Counted from the stretch's first letter, positions 42,620-52,389 are shown. The stretch: 64,000 nt of DNA from an uncultured Lachnospiraceae bacterium (GCA_910587155.1 CAJULA010000005.1:62001-126000), one strand, 5' to 3'. The notes: generated by a model not told the origin, from the sequence alone. Numbers and translations are program-made.

Positions 42620-44671
42620 ATGGCGGAAATGACCGGGAAAATCGTGATAGACGATACGTATTATCCGGGACGGGATCTGTACTGCGACGGTGCGGTGGAA
42701 GAGGAGATCCTGGAGATTGTAAAGACGAAGGAACCCAGCATGTATGGGAAGGAGATAGAGGAGAGGAAGAACTGGCCTGTCCTCTATCATCTTTCCCGGC
42801 TGCGTGAAAATATTGTCAGCTGGATACCGGTGAAGAAGACCGACCGGGTGCTGGAAGTGGGTTCCGGGTGTGGGGCGGTTACAGGCGCGCTGGCCCGGAT
42901 GGCCGGCAGTGTAACCTGTATCGAGCTCTCGGAAAGGCGCAGTCAGATCAATGCCTGCCGTCATCCGGACTGCGGCAATGTGACGATAAAGCTGGGAAAT
43001 TTTCAGGAGATAGAGCCGCACCTTGCCTGTGATTATGACTATATTTTTCTGATTGGTGTGTTTGAATACGCCCAGAGCTATATCGGCGGCGAAAAGCCGT
43101 ATGAGACATTTATGGCAATCCTGAAACGTCATCTGGCTCCCGGCGGCAGGCTGGTCATTGCCATAGAAAACCGTCTGGGCCTGAAATACTGGGCGGGATG
43201 CAAGGAAGATCATCTGGGCACTTATTTTGACGGCATTGAAGGATATCCCCGCGGCGGCGGTGTGCGGACGTTTACGCGGCCGGTGCTGGAAGAAATCTGC
43301 CGGGCGAACGGGATTGGCGAATACCGGTTTTATTATCCGTATCCGGATTATAAATTCATGACCAGCCTTTATTCCGACGCGCGGCTGCCCAAAGTGGGTG
43401 AGCTGTCTGATAACATGCGTAATTTTGACAGAGAGAGGATGCTTTTGTTTGATGAAAAGCAGGTATTTGACAGCCTGATCAGAGAGGGGCAGTTTCCGCT
43501 GTTTTCCAATTCTTATGTCCTGGTTACGGGGGGAGCGCTGCCTGTTGTGTATGCCAGATGTTCCAATGACCGTGCGCCGCAGTATGCCATCCGCACGGAG
43601 ATCCGCAGAAGAGGCGACGGGTGTTTTGAGGTGCGCAAGATTCCGCAGTCAGAATGCGCCAGGGCTCATGTGGCGGCAATGGCAGAAAACTGCCGCAGGC
43701 TGGAGGAGGCATATGCGGGCAGCGGGCTGCTTGTGAATACGTGCCATATGGATGGGGAAGAAGCCGTGTTTGCGTACCTGTCTGGCAGGACACTGGAGGA
43801 GGCGCTGGATGACTGTCTGGACCGGGACGATAAGGAAGGATTTCAGGCGTTATTTGACCGCTACCGGCAGCTGGCGGAGTATCCGACTAAGTCTGCAGTC
43901 TGCAATTATGATCTGATCTTTTCCAATATCATAATCACTGCACAGGGATGGCACCTCATTGATTATGAATGGGTATGGGACAGGGAAGTGCCGGTCAGAG
44001 AGATCATGGCCCGGGCGCTGTACTGTTATGCCCTGGGGTCGGAAAAGCGCAAAGAGGCCGGTCTTTTTCTGCTGGCACAGATCGGCTGTCAGGAGAGAGT
44101 ATTTGAGGAAGTCGCCGAATGGGAAAAGAAATTTCAGAAATATGTGACGGGCGAGCGGATGTCCATGACGGAAATCCGGGAAGCGATAGATTATCCGGTT
44201 ATGCCGGTGGCAGACTGTCATAAAGACTATGTGCGTGCCAGGGAGAGAAACCGGATACAGATTTATGAGGATTTCGGAACCGGGTTTTCAGAGGAAACTT
44301 CTTATTTTCTGCCACAGCGTTATCAGGAAAGGGAAGTGCTGCAAGTAAAGCTGGCAGGAAAACAGGGACTTTTGGCAGTGCGGATTGATCCGGCGCTTGA
44401 TTATTGCATTGTAAGGCTGGGATCTCTGGTGGTGGACGGGCAGAGCCGGACACTGTATGATAAAAGGGTGGTGTGCAGCGGCAGGCCGCTTTCGGCGGAT
44501 ACGGTCGTATTTGCCACCGATGATCCGGGTATTACGATCAGGGAGCCGGGGAGCGGTATCTGCCTGGAGATGGAAGTGATCCGGATCTCAAAGGAAATGG
44601 CGGAAAGTATGGCAGGCGAGGGCGGCAGAAACGGGAAACGGCATAAAGGAATGTCATGGTTTTACAGATAA
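42620..44671 (+). CDS. Methyltransferase-kinase protein resembling the WbdD chain terminator
   Basis: 683 residues from ATG 42620 (AAAGGA eight bases upstream; ATG 42611 is an alternative). N-terminal class I SAM methyltransferase: motif I VLEVGSGCG (77-85), then IFLIGVFEYAQ and LAPGGRLVIAIENRLG. Residues about 310-540 look like a small-molecule kinase: NYDLIFSN with D431 and N436, then LIDYEW with D448, matching the catalytic-loop and metal aspartates of APH-type kinases, the usual histidine being Y430. The end (560-683) is beta-rich. E. coli WbdD has the same order and caps the polymer with methyl-phosphate. A C-terminal coiled coil like WbdD's is not visible. Confidence 0.72.
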   Translation: MAEMTGKIVIDDTYYPGRDLYCDGAVEEEILEIVKTKEPSMYGKEIEERKNWPVLYHLSRLRENIVSWIPVKKTDRVLEVGSGCGAVTGALARMAGSVTCIELSERRSQINACRHPDCGNVTIKLGNFQEIEPHLACDYDYIFLIGVFEYAQSYIGGEKPYETFMAILKRHLAPGGRLVIAIENRLGLKYWAGCKEDHLGTYFDGIEGYPRGGGVRTFTRPVLEEICRANGIGEYRFYYPYPDYKFMTSLYSDARLPKVGELSDNMRNFDRERMLLFDEKQVFDSLIREGQFPLFSNSYVLVTGGALPVVYARCSNDRAPQYAIRTEIRRRGDGCFEVRKIPQSECARAHVAAMAENCRRLEEAYAGSGLLVNTCHMDGEEAVFAYLSGRTLEEALDDCLDRDDKEGFQALFDRYRQLAEYPTKSAVCNYDLIFSNIIITAQGWHLIDYEWVWDREVPVREIMARALYCYALGSEKRKEAGLFLLAQIGCQERVFEEVAEWEKKFQKYVTGERMSMTEIREAIDYPVMPVADCHKDYVRARERNRIQIYEDFGTGFSEETSYFLPQRYQEREVLQVKLAGKQGLLAVRIDPALDYCIVRLGSLVVDGQSRTLYDKRVVCSGRPLSADTVVFATDDPGITIREPGSGICLEMEVIRISKEMAESMAGEGGRNGKRHKGMSWFYR

Positions 44672-46620
44672 AAAGAAAGATTCAGCAAAAATTAATTGAT
44701 TTCTGTAATCAGAAATATAAAAAAGAAGTCTGGCGGCAGGAGGATGCGTATCGTCAGTGGTGTCTTTGTCAGGAAGACTGGAAGCGGAAGAAATATCCTG
44801 CGCCGGATCCGGATATTATTCTTTTTGCGGACGGAGAAGGCATCGTGGAGGAGGCTGCCGCGGGGGCTGTGACGGCTTTTTTCCGGGAGCATCCATGGGT
44901 GCGGATCGCCTATGGGGATGAGGACTGTGTGGACCATATGGGCAGACGGCATTCTCCCTGGTTTAAACCGGAATGGTCGCCGGATACGCTGGAGGATTTT
45001 AATTATTTCGGGCATTTTTTTGCCGTGCACAAAAGTGTGCTGGATGAAATGTATCCTGTCAGGTGGCAGCCGTATCTTTCGGATTGTCACAGTGAGGAAT
45101 GTCATAAACTTTTGCTGACACTGACCGGGCTGGTGACGGCCAGGGCATGGATCAGAGCCAGTGAGAAGAAAAAGGCCATCATGCCCATAGGAAAAGTGCT
45201 GATTCATATGCCGGGGGAAGAGGAAGAAGGCCCGGATGAGAAGGAGGCAAAGGGAACAGCCGGTCAGTCGGCCGGAGGGATGACGGCAGAAAAAGACGGA
45301 CAGATCACGGAGGGGGAATCAGCCGTGGATATGTGGCAGTCACAGTCAGGCGTCCCTGTCGTATCGGTGATCATTCCTTCCAAGGATAATCCGAATGTGC
45401 TGAAGGTCTGCCTGGCCAGTCTGCGGGAATGTACGAAGGGCGGTGTGCCTTACGAGATCATTGTGGTGGACAATGGCAGCAGTGAGGATAATCGGGCCAA
45501 AATACAGGCACTTTCCGGGCGGTATGGATTTGCGTATCTGTATGAGCCTATGCCGTTTAATTTTTCGCGCATGTGTAATCTGGGAGCGGAGAGAAGCCGG
45601 GGCGCATTTCTTCTGTTGCTCAATGATGATATGGAGATTACGGATCCTTTCTGGATGGAGAAGCTGCTCGAAAAAGCAAAGCTGCCTCATGTGGGAGCGG
45701 TGGGCGCCAAACTGCTCTATCCGGGTACGGATCTGATCCAGCATGCGGGCATAACCAATCTGAAGGTGGGTCCTGCCCATAAACTGATGAAGATGCATGA
45801 CGAAAATTCCTATTATCATGGCCAGAACAGGCATATTTATGATATGATAGGTGTGACGGCGGCCTGTCTGATGGTGGAGCGGTGCAAATATGAGGAAGCG
45901 GGCCGGTTGTATGAGGGAATGGCCGTTTCCTATAATGATGTGGAATTTTGTTTTGCTCTTTATGAACTGGGGTATTATAATGTATTGAGAAACGATATCG
46001 TCCTGTATCACCATGAATCTCTCAGCCGGGGGGATGACAATCTGTCCGATGAAAAGTGGGAGCGGCTTCTGCAGGAGAAGGAGACCTTGTATGTGCGTCA
46101 TCCCTCCCTGCGCGGCTATGATCCTTTCTACAGCAGAAATCTGGCCGGGATTTCCAATATCTATAACCCTGATTTTTCCTATGAATTTGAAAAAATGGAC
46201 CATTATGTCAGTGTGAGGCGGTGGAAGCGTCCGGAGCCGGTTGCGTGGACCAATGAATGCCTGATCGTCAATGTGGAGCATGGCAGGCTGGAGCGGCGGC
46301 TGGAAATTACGGATCGGGATGAGGTATACTGGATCGAAGGCTGGTCGTATGTCATTGGCATGGATAACTGCCGGTATAAAAGGAGCCTTTTGCTCCATGG
46401 CAGCCGGGGCGGCATCTATGAGGCGAAGGTGCTCACCCGCTATCGGAAGGATGTGGCGGCGGTACTGCCGGGACAGAGCAATGTGGAGCTGGCGGGATTT
46501 GTGTGCAGGATTCCCGGATATGCTCTGCCAAAGGACTGCTATACCATATCCATGCTGGCAAGGGATGCCTGCTCGGGGCAGAAGCTGTATCGCAGGACCG
46601 ATCAGAGTTTTACCATATAA
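44656..46620 (+). CDS. Large GT2 glycosyltransferase with degenerate N-terminal half
   Basis: 654 residues. Residues 1-190 resemble half of a GT2 domain (IAYGDEDCVDHMGRRHSPWF) but without a complete catalytic set. After an acidic linker a full GT-A domain starts at about 230 (VVSVIIPSKDNPNVLKVC), with VVDNGSSED, the metal motif LLLNDDMEI and YNDVEFCFAL. The final 140 residues are beta-rich. It overlaps the preceding gene by 16 bases, with AAAGGA before its ATG. Its relatives include rhamnosyltransferases of wall polysaccharide clusters, so polymer backbone assembly is likely; donor unknown. Confidence 0.85.
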   Translation: MVLQIKRKIQQKLIDFCNQKYKKEVWRQEDAYRQWCLCQEDWKRKKYPAPDPDIILFADGEGIVEEAAAGAVTAFFREHPWVRIAYGDEDCVDHMGRRHSPWFKPEWSPDTLEDFNYFGHFFAVHKSVLDEMYPVRWQPYLSDCHSEECHKLLLTLTGLVTARAWIRASEKKKAIMPIGKVLIHMPGEEEEGPDEKEAKGTAGQSAGGMTAEKDGQITEGESAVDMWQSQSGVPVVSVIIPSKDNPNVLKVCLASLRECTKGGVPYEIIVVDNGSSEDNRAKIQALSGRYGFAYLYEPMPFNFSRMCNLGAERSRGAFLLLLNDDMEITDPFWMEKLLEKAKLPHVGAVGAKLLYPGTDLIQHAGITNLKVGPAHKLMKMHDENSYYHGQNRHIYDMIGVTAACLMVERCKYEEAGRLYEGMAVSYNDVEFCFALYELGYYNVLRNDIVLYHHESLSRGDDNLSDEKWERLLQEKETLYVRHPSLRGYDPFYSRNLAGISNIYNPDFSYEFEKMDHYVSVRRWKRPEPVAWTNECLIVNVEHGRLERRLEITDRDEVYWIEGWSYVIGMDNCRYKRSLLLHGSRGGIYEAKVLTRYRKDVAAVLPGQSNVELAGFVCRIPGYALPKDCYTISMLARDACSGQKLYRRTDQSFTI

Positions 46621-46714
46621 CATACAGTCAACAGCGCAACAGGGCAGTTTGTCTTACCTGTTACGTCCCATATCCGCGTGGATATGTGCGGACTGTGAGC
46701 AGACAGGAGATCAT

Positions 46715-48709
46715 ATGAGCAGTCAGGAACAGACAAAACCGGAAAAGCAGGAGGAACTGCTGGAATATTACCGTCTGGCCTATGAGCGGGAGCGGGAAAA
46801 AAATACGGATCTGACCGCCAGGCTTGCCGATGTGCAGGCACAGGCGCAGGATCTGGATTTTAAGCTGAAACGGATTAAAAACAATCCCGTCTGGAAGGCG
46901 ACAGGGCCGCTGCGGGCCGTGATGCACTGGATGATACGGATGAAAGACCGGATCGTGCGTCTGGGGAGTCCGCGGGGGATTGCCAGAAAAGTAAAGAGCA
47001 AACTGATCGAAAAAAAAGCCATGCGGCGGCACGGAAAGGCCAGCTTCCCCACCCGGGAGCAGCGGGAAGCCATGAGCCGTGTGCATTTTCCGAAAGACAT
47101 TACCTTCAGTATTTTAGTACCGCTTTATAATACACCGCGAAAATTCCTCACGGAGATGATGGATTCTGTCAGAAATCAGACCTATGGAAAGTGGGAGCTG
47201 TGTCTGGCGGACGGCTCCGATGCGGAGCATGGGTATGTGGGTGAGCTCTGCCGCCGGTATGCCGGAGAAGATAAGCGCATTATTTATAAAAAGCTGGAAC
47301 GCAATGAAGGGATTTCCGGCAATACCAACGAATGTTTCCGCATGGCCACCGGGGAGTATATCGCACTGTTTGACCATGACGATATCCTTCACCCCAGTGT
47401 GCTGTTTGAATATATGAAGGTAATCTGTGAGCAGGATGCGGATTACATCTATTGTGATGAGGCCACCTTTAAAAATGGCGATATTGACCATATGATCACC
47501 CTGCATTTCAAACCGGATTATGCCATTGATAATCTGCGGGCCAATAATTATATCTGCCATTTCAGCGCCTTTTCCAGGCATCTTTTGGAGGGCACGGAGC
47601 TGTTCCGCTCCCAGTTTGACGGCAGCCAGGACCACGATATGATTCTGCGCCTGACGACCCGGGCCAAACGCGTGGTACATGTGCCCAAGCTGTTATATTA
47701 CTGGCGTTCCCATAAGGCCAGTGTGGCCTCGGATATCAGCGCCAAGCTCTATTGTATTGAGTCGGCCAAAGGGGCTGTGGCGGATCATCTGCGCACATGC
47801 GGGATGGAGCATTTTGAAATTACAAGCACCCGGGCTTTTGAGACAATCTTCCGCATCCGTTATCAGCTGACTGCTTATCCGAAACTGTCCATTCTGATTG
47901 CCAATAAGGATCATTATGAGGATTTGAGCCGCTGTGTTTCTTCTATATTAGAACAGTCCACATATGAAAATTATGAGATCATCATCGTGGAAAACAACAG
48001 CACCACCCGCGAGATCAGGGAGTATTATGAGGAGATCGGGCGGCATCCCCGGGTGCGGGTCGTTACGTATGAGGGGCCGTTTAACTATTCCCGGATCAAT
48101 AACTATGGCGCTTCGTTTGCAGAAGGAGACTTTCTGCTGCTCTTAAATAACGATACCCAGGTGATCACGGTCAACTGGATGGAAGAGATGCTGATGTATG
48201 CCCAGCGCCGGGATGTGGGGGCGGTGGGGGCCAAGCTTTATTATGAGGATAAAACCATACAGCATGCCGGCATTGTACTGGGCCTGGGCGCGCATCGCAC
48301 GGCAGGCCATACCCATTACAAAGTCAATATCGAAAATGTGGGGTATATGGGGCGGCTTTGCTATGCCCAGGATGTTTCCGCGGTGACAGGCGCCTGCCTG
48401 CTGGTGCGCAGGGAATGGTTTGACAGGCTGGGAGGACTGGACGAGAGCTTCGCGGTGGCGCTCAATGATGTGGATTTTTGCCTGCGTCTGCGGGGGCTGG
48501 GCCTGTTGAATGTCTTTACCCCATTTGCGGAACTATATCATTTTGAGTCCAAGTCAAGAGGGCTTGACGATTCGTCGGAGCGCGCGGCGCGGTATGACGA
48601 GGAGTCCGCGCGTTTCCGGGAAAAATGGAAAGCGGTGCTGGAAGCGGGAGACCCTTACTACAACCCCAATTTTTCTCTTGACAGAAGCGATTTCAGTCTG
48701 CGCATCTGA
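46715..48709 (+). CDS. Tandem-domain GT2 glycosyltransferase
   Basis: 664 residues from ATG 46715 (AGGAGA four bases upstream). Residues 10-60 form a short coiled coil, followed by a basic segment, then two complete GT-A domains: the first (about 128-360) with FSILVPLYNTPRKFL and the metal motif LFDHDDILHP, the second (about 390-640) with LSILIANKDHYEDLSRC, LLLLNNDTQV and VALNDVDFCLRLRGLG. Two active sites in one chain suggest it makes two linkages or alternates in repeat assembly, as in rhamnan and similar polymers. It closes the export cluster. Confidence 0.87.
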   Translation: MSSQEQTKPEKQEELLEYYRLAYEREREKNTDLTARLADVQAQAQDLDFKLKRIKNNPVWKATGPLRAVMHWMIRMKDRIVRLGSPRGIARKVKSKLIEKKAMRRHGKASFPTREQREAMSRVHFPKDITFSILVPLYNTPRKFLTEMMDSVRNQTYGKWELCLADGSDAEHGYVGELCRRYAGEDKRIIYKKLERNEGISGNTNECFRMATGEYIALFDHDDILHPSVLFEYMKVICEQDADYIYCDEATFKNGDIDHMITLHFKPDYAIDNLRANNYICHFSAFSRHLLEGTELFRSQFDGSQDHDMILRLTTRAKRVVHVPKLLYYWRSHKASVASDISAKLYCIESAKGAVADHLRTCGMEHFEITSTRAFETIFRIRYQLTAYPKLSILIANKDHYEDLSRCVSSILEQSTYENYEIIIVENNSTTREIREYYEEIGRHPRVRVVTYEGPFNYSRINNYGASFAEGDFLLLLNNDTQVITVNWMEEMLMYAQRRDVGAVGAKLYYEDKTIQHAGIVLGLGAHRTAGHTHYKVNIENVGYMGRLCYAQDVSAVTGACLLVRREWFDRLGGLDESFAVALNDVDFCLRLRGLGLLNVFTPFAELYHFESKSRGLDDSSERAARYDEESARFREKWKAVLEAGDPYYNPNFSLDRSDFSLRI

Positions 48710-48820
48710 GAAGCGAAGAGAGTATGTGTGTATGAAACCGGAGCGGGCCCTGTAACATATGGCGGCTGGCAGAGCCGGTTCATATAAAGCAAAATTTTTA
48801 TTTTAACAGGAGGTATGGCA

Positions 48821-50554
48821 ATGAGTTACAAGGAGGAGTTTCAATTCTGGCTGGAGGATTCCTATTTTGACGAGGATACCAAAAAGGAATTGCAGGCGAT
48901 CAGGGACAATGAGGCGGAAGTGGAAGACCGTTTCTACAAGGAGCTGGAGTTTGGCACCGGCGGTCTGCGCGGGGTGATCGGCGCCGGCACAAACCGGATG
49001 AATATCTATACGGTGCGCAAGGCCACGCAGGGACTGGCAAACTATATCTTAAAGAAGGGCGGCAAGGAGAAAGGGATCGCGATTGCCTACGATTCCAGAC
49101 TGATGTCCCCGGAATTTGCCGATGAGGCGGCGCTGTGCATGGCGGCCAACGGTATCAAGGCCTATGTGTTTGAATCACTGCGTCCCACACCGGAGCTTTC
49201 CTTTGCGCTGCGCAAACTGGGCTGCATTTCCGGTATCGTGGTAACGGCCAGCCATAATCCGCCGGAATACAATGGCTACAAGGTGTACTGGGAAGACGGT
49301 GCTCAGGTGGCGGCGCCCAGAGACGGAGAGATCATTGCCGAGGTGAAGGCAGTGACCGATTATCATGCGGTGAAGACCATGGACAAGGCACAGGCACAGG
49401 CCGAGGGGCTGTATACGGTCATCGGCCAGGAGATCGACGACGCCTATATGGTGGAACTGAAAAAGCAGATCATCCACCCGGAAGTGATCGAAGAGATGGC
49501 AGACGATATCAGAATCGTGTATACGCCTTTCCATGGCACGGGCAATATCCCGGTAAGGCGTATCCTGTCTGAGCTGGGCTTTAAGCATGTCTATGTGGTG
49601 CCTGAGCAGGAGCTGCCGGATCCCAAATTCACCACACTGGATTATCCCAATCCGGAAGACCCCAAAGCCTTTAAGCTGGCGCTGGAGCTGGCCAAAGAAA
49701 AGGATGCGGACATCGTGCTGGCTACCGACCCGGATGCGGACCGTCTTGGCATCTATGCCAAGGACACAAAGAGCGGGGAGTATGTTCCCTTTACCGGTAA
49801 TATGTCGGGTATGCTGATTGCGGAATATATTCTGAGAGAGCGCACGGCATTGGGCATCATGCCGGAGAATCCCGCGCTTGTTACCACGATTGTCACCACC
49901 AATATGGCAAAAGCCATTTCCGACACATACCATGTAAAATGTATCGAAGTGCTGACCGGATTTAAATATATCGGTGAGCAGATCAAACTGTTCGAACAGA
50001 GCGGCTGCAACAATTATGTATTTGGTCTGGAAGAGAGTTATGGCTGTCTGGCGGGCACGCATGCAAGAGACAAGGATGCCGTCGTGGCCGTGATGTGCTT
50101 ATGTGAGGCGGCAGCATGGTGCAAGAAGCACGGCATCACGCTGTGGGATCAGATGCTGAAACTGTATGAGCAGTTCGGATACTATAAAGAGAGTCAGTAT
50201 GCGATTACCCTGAAAGGGATTGACGGTTCCAGACAGATCGCGGAGATCATGGACAGGCTGCGCAGCAATCCGCCGAAAGAATTCGGAGAGCTGCATGTGA
50301 CAAAGCTGCGCGACTATGAGAACAATGTGACGACGGATATGGCTACAGGTGAGAAGTCTGAGACAGGACTGCCAAAGAGCAATGTACTCTATTTTGACCT
50401 GACCAACGATTCCTGGTGCTGTGCAAGACCTTCCGGGACGGAACCCAAGATCAAGTTTTATATGGGTGTCAAAGGAAACGATCTGGAGGATGCCCAGGCT
50501 AAGGTGGAGGCTCTGACAGAGGCTCTGAAAAAGAAACTGGATGAAGGAAAGTAA
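48821..50554 (+). CDS. pgcA: Phosphoglucomutase/phosphomannomutase
   Basis: 577 residues. The phosphoserine loop VVTASHNPPEYNG has S144, the metal loop ATDPDADRLG has D303, D305 and D307, GLEESYG binds sugar, and CARPSGTEPKIKFY is the phosphate-binding end. It interconverts glucose 6-phosphate and glucose 1-phosphate, feeding RfbA and UDP-glucose synthesis. AGGAGG lies seven bases before ATG 48821 and only one before ATG 48815, so the former is chosen. GtrA follows 11 bp downstream. Confidence 0.95.
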   Translation: MSYKEEFQFWLEDSYFDEDTKKELQAIRDNEAEVEDRFYKELEFGTGGLRGVIGAGTNRMNIYTVRKATQGLANYILKKGGKEKGIAIAYDSRLMSPEFADEAALCMAANGIKAYVFESLRPTPELSFALRKLGCISGIVVTASHNPPEYNGYKVYWEDGAQVAAPRDGEIIAEVKAVTDYHAVKTMDKAQAQAEGLYTVIGQEIDDAYMVELKKQIIHPEVIEEMADDIRIVYTPFHGTGNIPVRRILSELGFKHVYVVPEQELPDPKFTTLDYPNPEDPKAFKLALELAKEKDADIVLATDPDADRLGIYAKDTKSGEYVPFTGNMSGMLIAEYILRERTALGIMPENPALVTTIVTTNMAKAISDTYHVKCIEVLTGFKYIGEQIKLFEQSGCNNYVFGLEESYGCLAGTHARDKDAVVAVMCLCEAAAWCKKHGITLWDQMLKLYEQFGYYKESQYAITLKGIDGSRQIAEIMDRLRSNPPKEFGELHVTKLRDYENNVTTDMATGEKSETGLPKSNVLYFDLTNDSWCCARPSGTEPKIKFYMGVKGNDLEDAQAKVEALTEALKKKLDEGK

Positions 50555-50565
50555 AGATTGATACT

Positions 50566-50994
50566 ATGAAAAAACTGGTGGATCAGATTTTGAAGTTCGG
50601 TGTGGTGGGAGTCATTGCCTTTTTTATAGATTTCGGCATTTTCAAACTGCTTTCCGGCGTATTTGGCGTTAATTACCTGGTGGCCAACTTTTTCGGCTTT
50701 ACCATTTCGCTTATTTTTAATTATATTGCCAGCATGACCTTTGTGTTTGAGCGGAAGGAAAATGCGGACAGGCGGGCGGAGTTTGTGATTTTTACGGTGC
50801 TCAGCATTGTCGGCCTTGTGTTAAACGAGCTGATTATCTTTGTCTGCATTGAGGGGATTTATCTGAAGATTCCGTATCTGACAGCGAATATGAGCCGGCA
50901 GTGGGCGGAAACTTTTGGAAAAATTGTTGCCACGGGTATTGTTATGGTTTATAATTTCATAACGAGAAAAATTTTTCTGGAAAAGAAAGCGTAG
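50566..50994 (+). CDS. GtrA-family membrane protein
   Basis: 142 residues with four helices, beginning DQILKFGVVGVIAFFIDFGI, the standard GtrA opening, and ending YNFITRKIFLEKK. GtrA proteins are thought to flip undecaprenyl-phosphate-sugars made by GtrB-type GT2 enzymes; two of these occur at 8602 and 23461. The ribosome site is weak, and the gene sits between phosphoglucomutase and the VTC-like gene, probably all in one transcript ending at the terminator at 52454. Confidence 0.9.
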   Translation: MKKLVDQILKFGVVGVIAFFIDFGIFKLLSGVFGVNYLVANFFGFTISLIFNYIASMTFVFERKENADRRAEFVIFTVLSIVGLVLNELIIFVCIEGIYLKIPYLTANMSRQWAETFGKIVATGIVMVYNFITRKIFLEKKA

Positions 50995-51001
50995 CAAAGC
51001 G

Positions 51002-51718
51002 ATGGAAGGACAGAGAACATACAGGCATGAATATAAATTCCTGATTGATGAGAGGCAGAAGGCCCTTTTGTATTACCGGCTGAAAAATCTGATTCCGCTG
51101 GATGCGAATGCGGGGGAAGAGGGACGCTACTGGATCCGCAGTGTTTATTTCGACGATTACCGCAACAGCTGTTTCGATCAGAATGAGGACGGAATCAACG
51201 AGCGTGCCAAGTACCGCATACGGATCTATGATGTATCGGACCGGAGCATAAAACTGGAACGCAAGAGCAAGAAAAACGGTATGACCTGTAAGGAGTCCGC
51301 GCCTTTGACGCGGGCTCAGTGCGGGCAGCTTCTGCAGGGGGTGCCTTTTCCCGTGGAGACGGATCAGCCGGCGGTGCTGCAGCAGTTTCTGACACTGATG
51401 CGCAGCCGGGGGATGCGTGCCAAGACGATCGTGGAGTATGAGCGGATTCCCTTTACGTATCCTGCCGGTAATGTGAGGATTACTTTTGACAGAAATATCA
51501 CCTCTTCGCTACAGGTGACGCGTTTTTTTGAAAAAGAAAACATGCGTTATCCTGTTCTTTCCAGGGGACAGCAGCTTCTGGAAGTGAAGTTTGACGAATA
51601 TTTTCCCACCTGGATCAGGGACAGGCTGGAGATCGGCAGTCTTCGTCAGACCAGCTTCTCCAAATATTATTTAAGCAGAAAATATACGGTTTTCTGCACA
51701 GGAGGTAGACTAAAATGA
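51002..51718 (+). CDS. VTC-domain (polyphosphate polymerase-like) protein
   Basis: 238 residues. The start YRHEYKFLIDERQKALLYY has the R-x-E-x-K pattern, followed by RSVYFDD, RAKYRIRIYD, KLERKSKKNG and, near the end, LLEVKFDEYFP, the conserved basic and acidic residues that line the tunnel of the VTC4/triphosphate-tunnel fold. In yeast this fold makes polyphosphate from ATP. It has no membrane helix and overlaps by four bases (ATGA) the DUF4956 membrane protein, its usual partner. These pairs are often found beside CotH genes, and two CotH genes are in this region. The actual product in bacteria is uncertain. Confidence 0.87.
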   Translation: MEGQRTYRHEYKFLIDERQKALLYYRLKNLIPLDANAGEEGRYWIRSVYFDDYRNSCFDQNEDGINERAKYRIRIYDVSDRSIKLERKSKKNGMTCKESAPLTRAQCGQLLQGVPFPVETDQPAVLQQFLTLMRSRGMRAKTIVEYERIPFTYPAGNVRITFDRNITSSLQVTRFFEKENMRYPVLSRGQQLLEVKFDEYFPTWIRDRLEIGSLRQTSFSKYYLSRKYTVFCTGGRLK

Positions 51719-52389
51719 GTTTCAGAGACATCATTAAGAAATCCGTACTGGAGAGTTTTACAGGCAGCAGCATCACTACGGCTACGGTCTGTGTCACGCT
51801 GGGAATTACTGTAATACTGGCTCTGTATATCTTTGTGGTGTATTATCTTTCCACAAGAAAGACATTCTATAATAAGACGTTTAATGTATCGCTGGCTGCC
51901 ATAGCAGTGATCACTGCCAGCATCATTCTGGCCATGCAGTCCAACCTGGCGATCTCGCTTGGTATGGTGGGCGCCCTTTCCATCGTTCGCTTTCGGACAG
52001 CGGTGAAAGATCCAAAAGATCTGGTATTTCTGTTCTGGTCGATCAGTGTGGGCATTATCTGCGGCGCGGGTATTTATGAGATTGCAGTGATCTCTTCCCT
52101 GATCGTCACCATTGGCCTGTTTGTTCTGGAGCTGACGCCGGTGGGCTATGCGGGGGGCATACTCGTGGTGAACTGCGGCAGCCTTGACCGGGAGGCTGAG
52201 ATCATGGAGATTGTGCGGGCAGGCAGCAAAAAACCGTCTGTAAAATCCAGAAATGCTTCCGTGGCGGGTGTGGATTTTGTCATAGAGTGCAGGGCGAAAG
52301 AGCCGTCAGAGATGCTTCAGAAGTTACAGGCGCTGGAAGGAGTCACAGGCGTGGCCCTGATGGAACATGACGGAGAAGTCAGTTTCTGA
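51715..52389 (+). CDS. DUF4956 membrane protein
   Basis: 224 residues: helices at about 22-44, 56-74, 84-102 and 105-135, then a soluble C-terminal domain (150-224). The hallmark SLGMVGALSIVRFRTAVKDP is present at about residues 80-100. AGGAGGT precedes the ATG, and the gene overlaps the VTC-like gene. The family is uncharacterised; its tight link to VTC proteins suggests a channel or membrane anchor for the polymerase product, which is inference. Confidence 0.88.
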   Translation: MSFRDIIKKSVLESFTGSSITTATVCVTLGITVILALYIFVVYYLSTRKTFYNKTFNVSLAAIAVITASIILAMQSNLAISLGMVGALSIVRFRTAVKDPKDLVFLFWSISVGIICGAGIYEIAVISSLIVTIGLFVLELTPVGYAGGILVVNCGSLDREAEIMEIVRAGSKKPSVKSRNASVAGVDFVIECRAKEPSEMLQKLQALEGVTGVALMEHDGEVSF

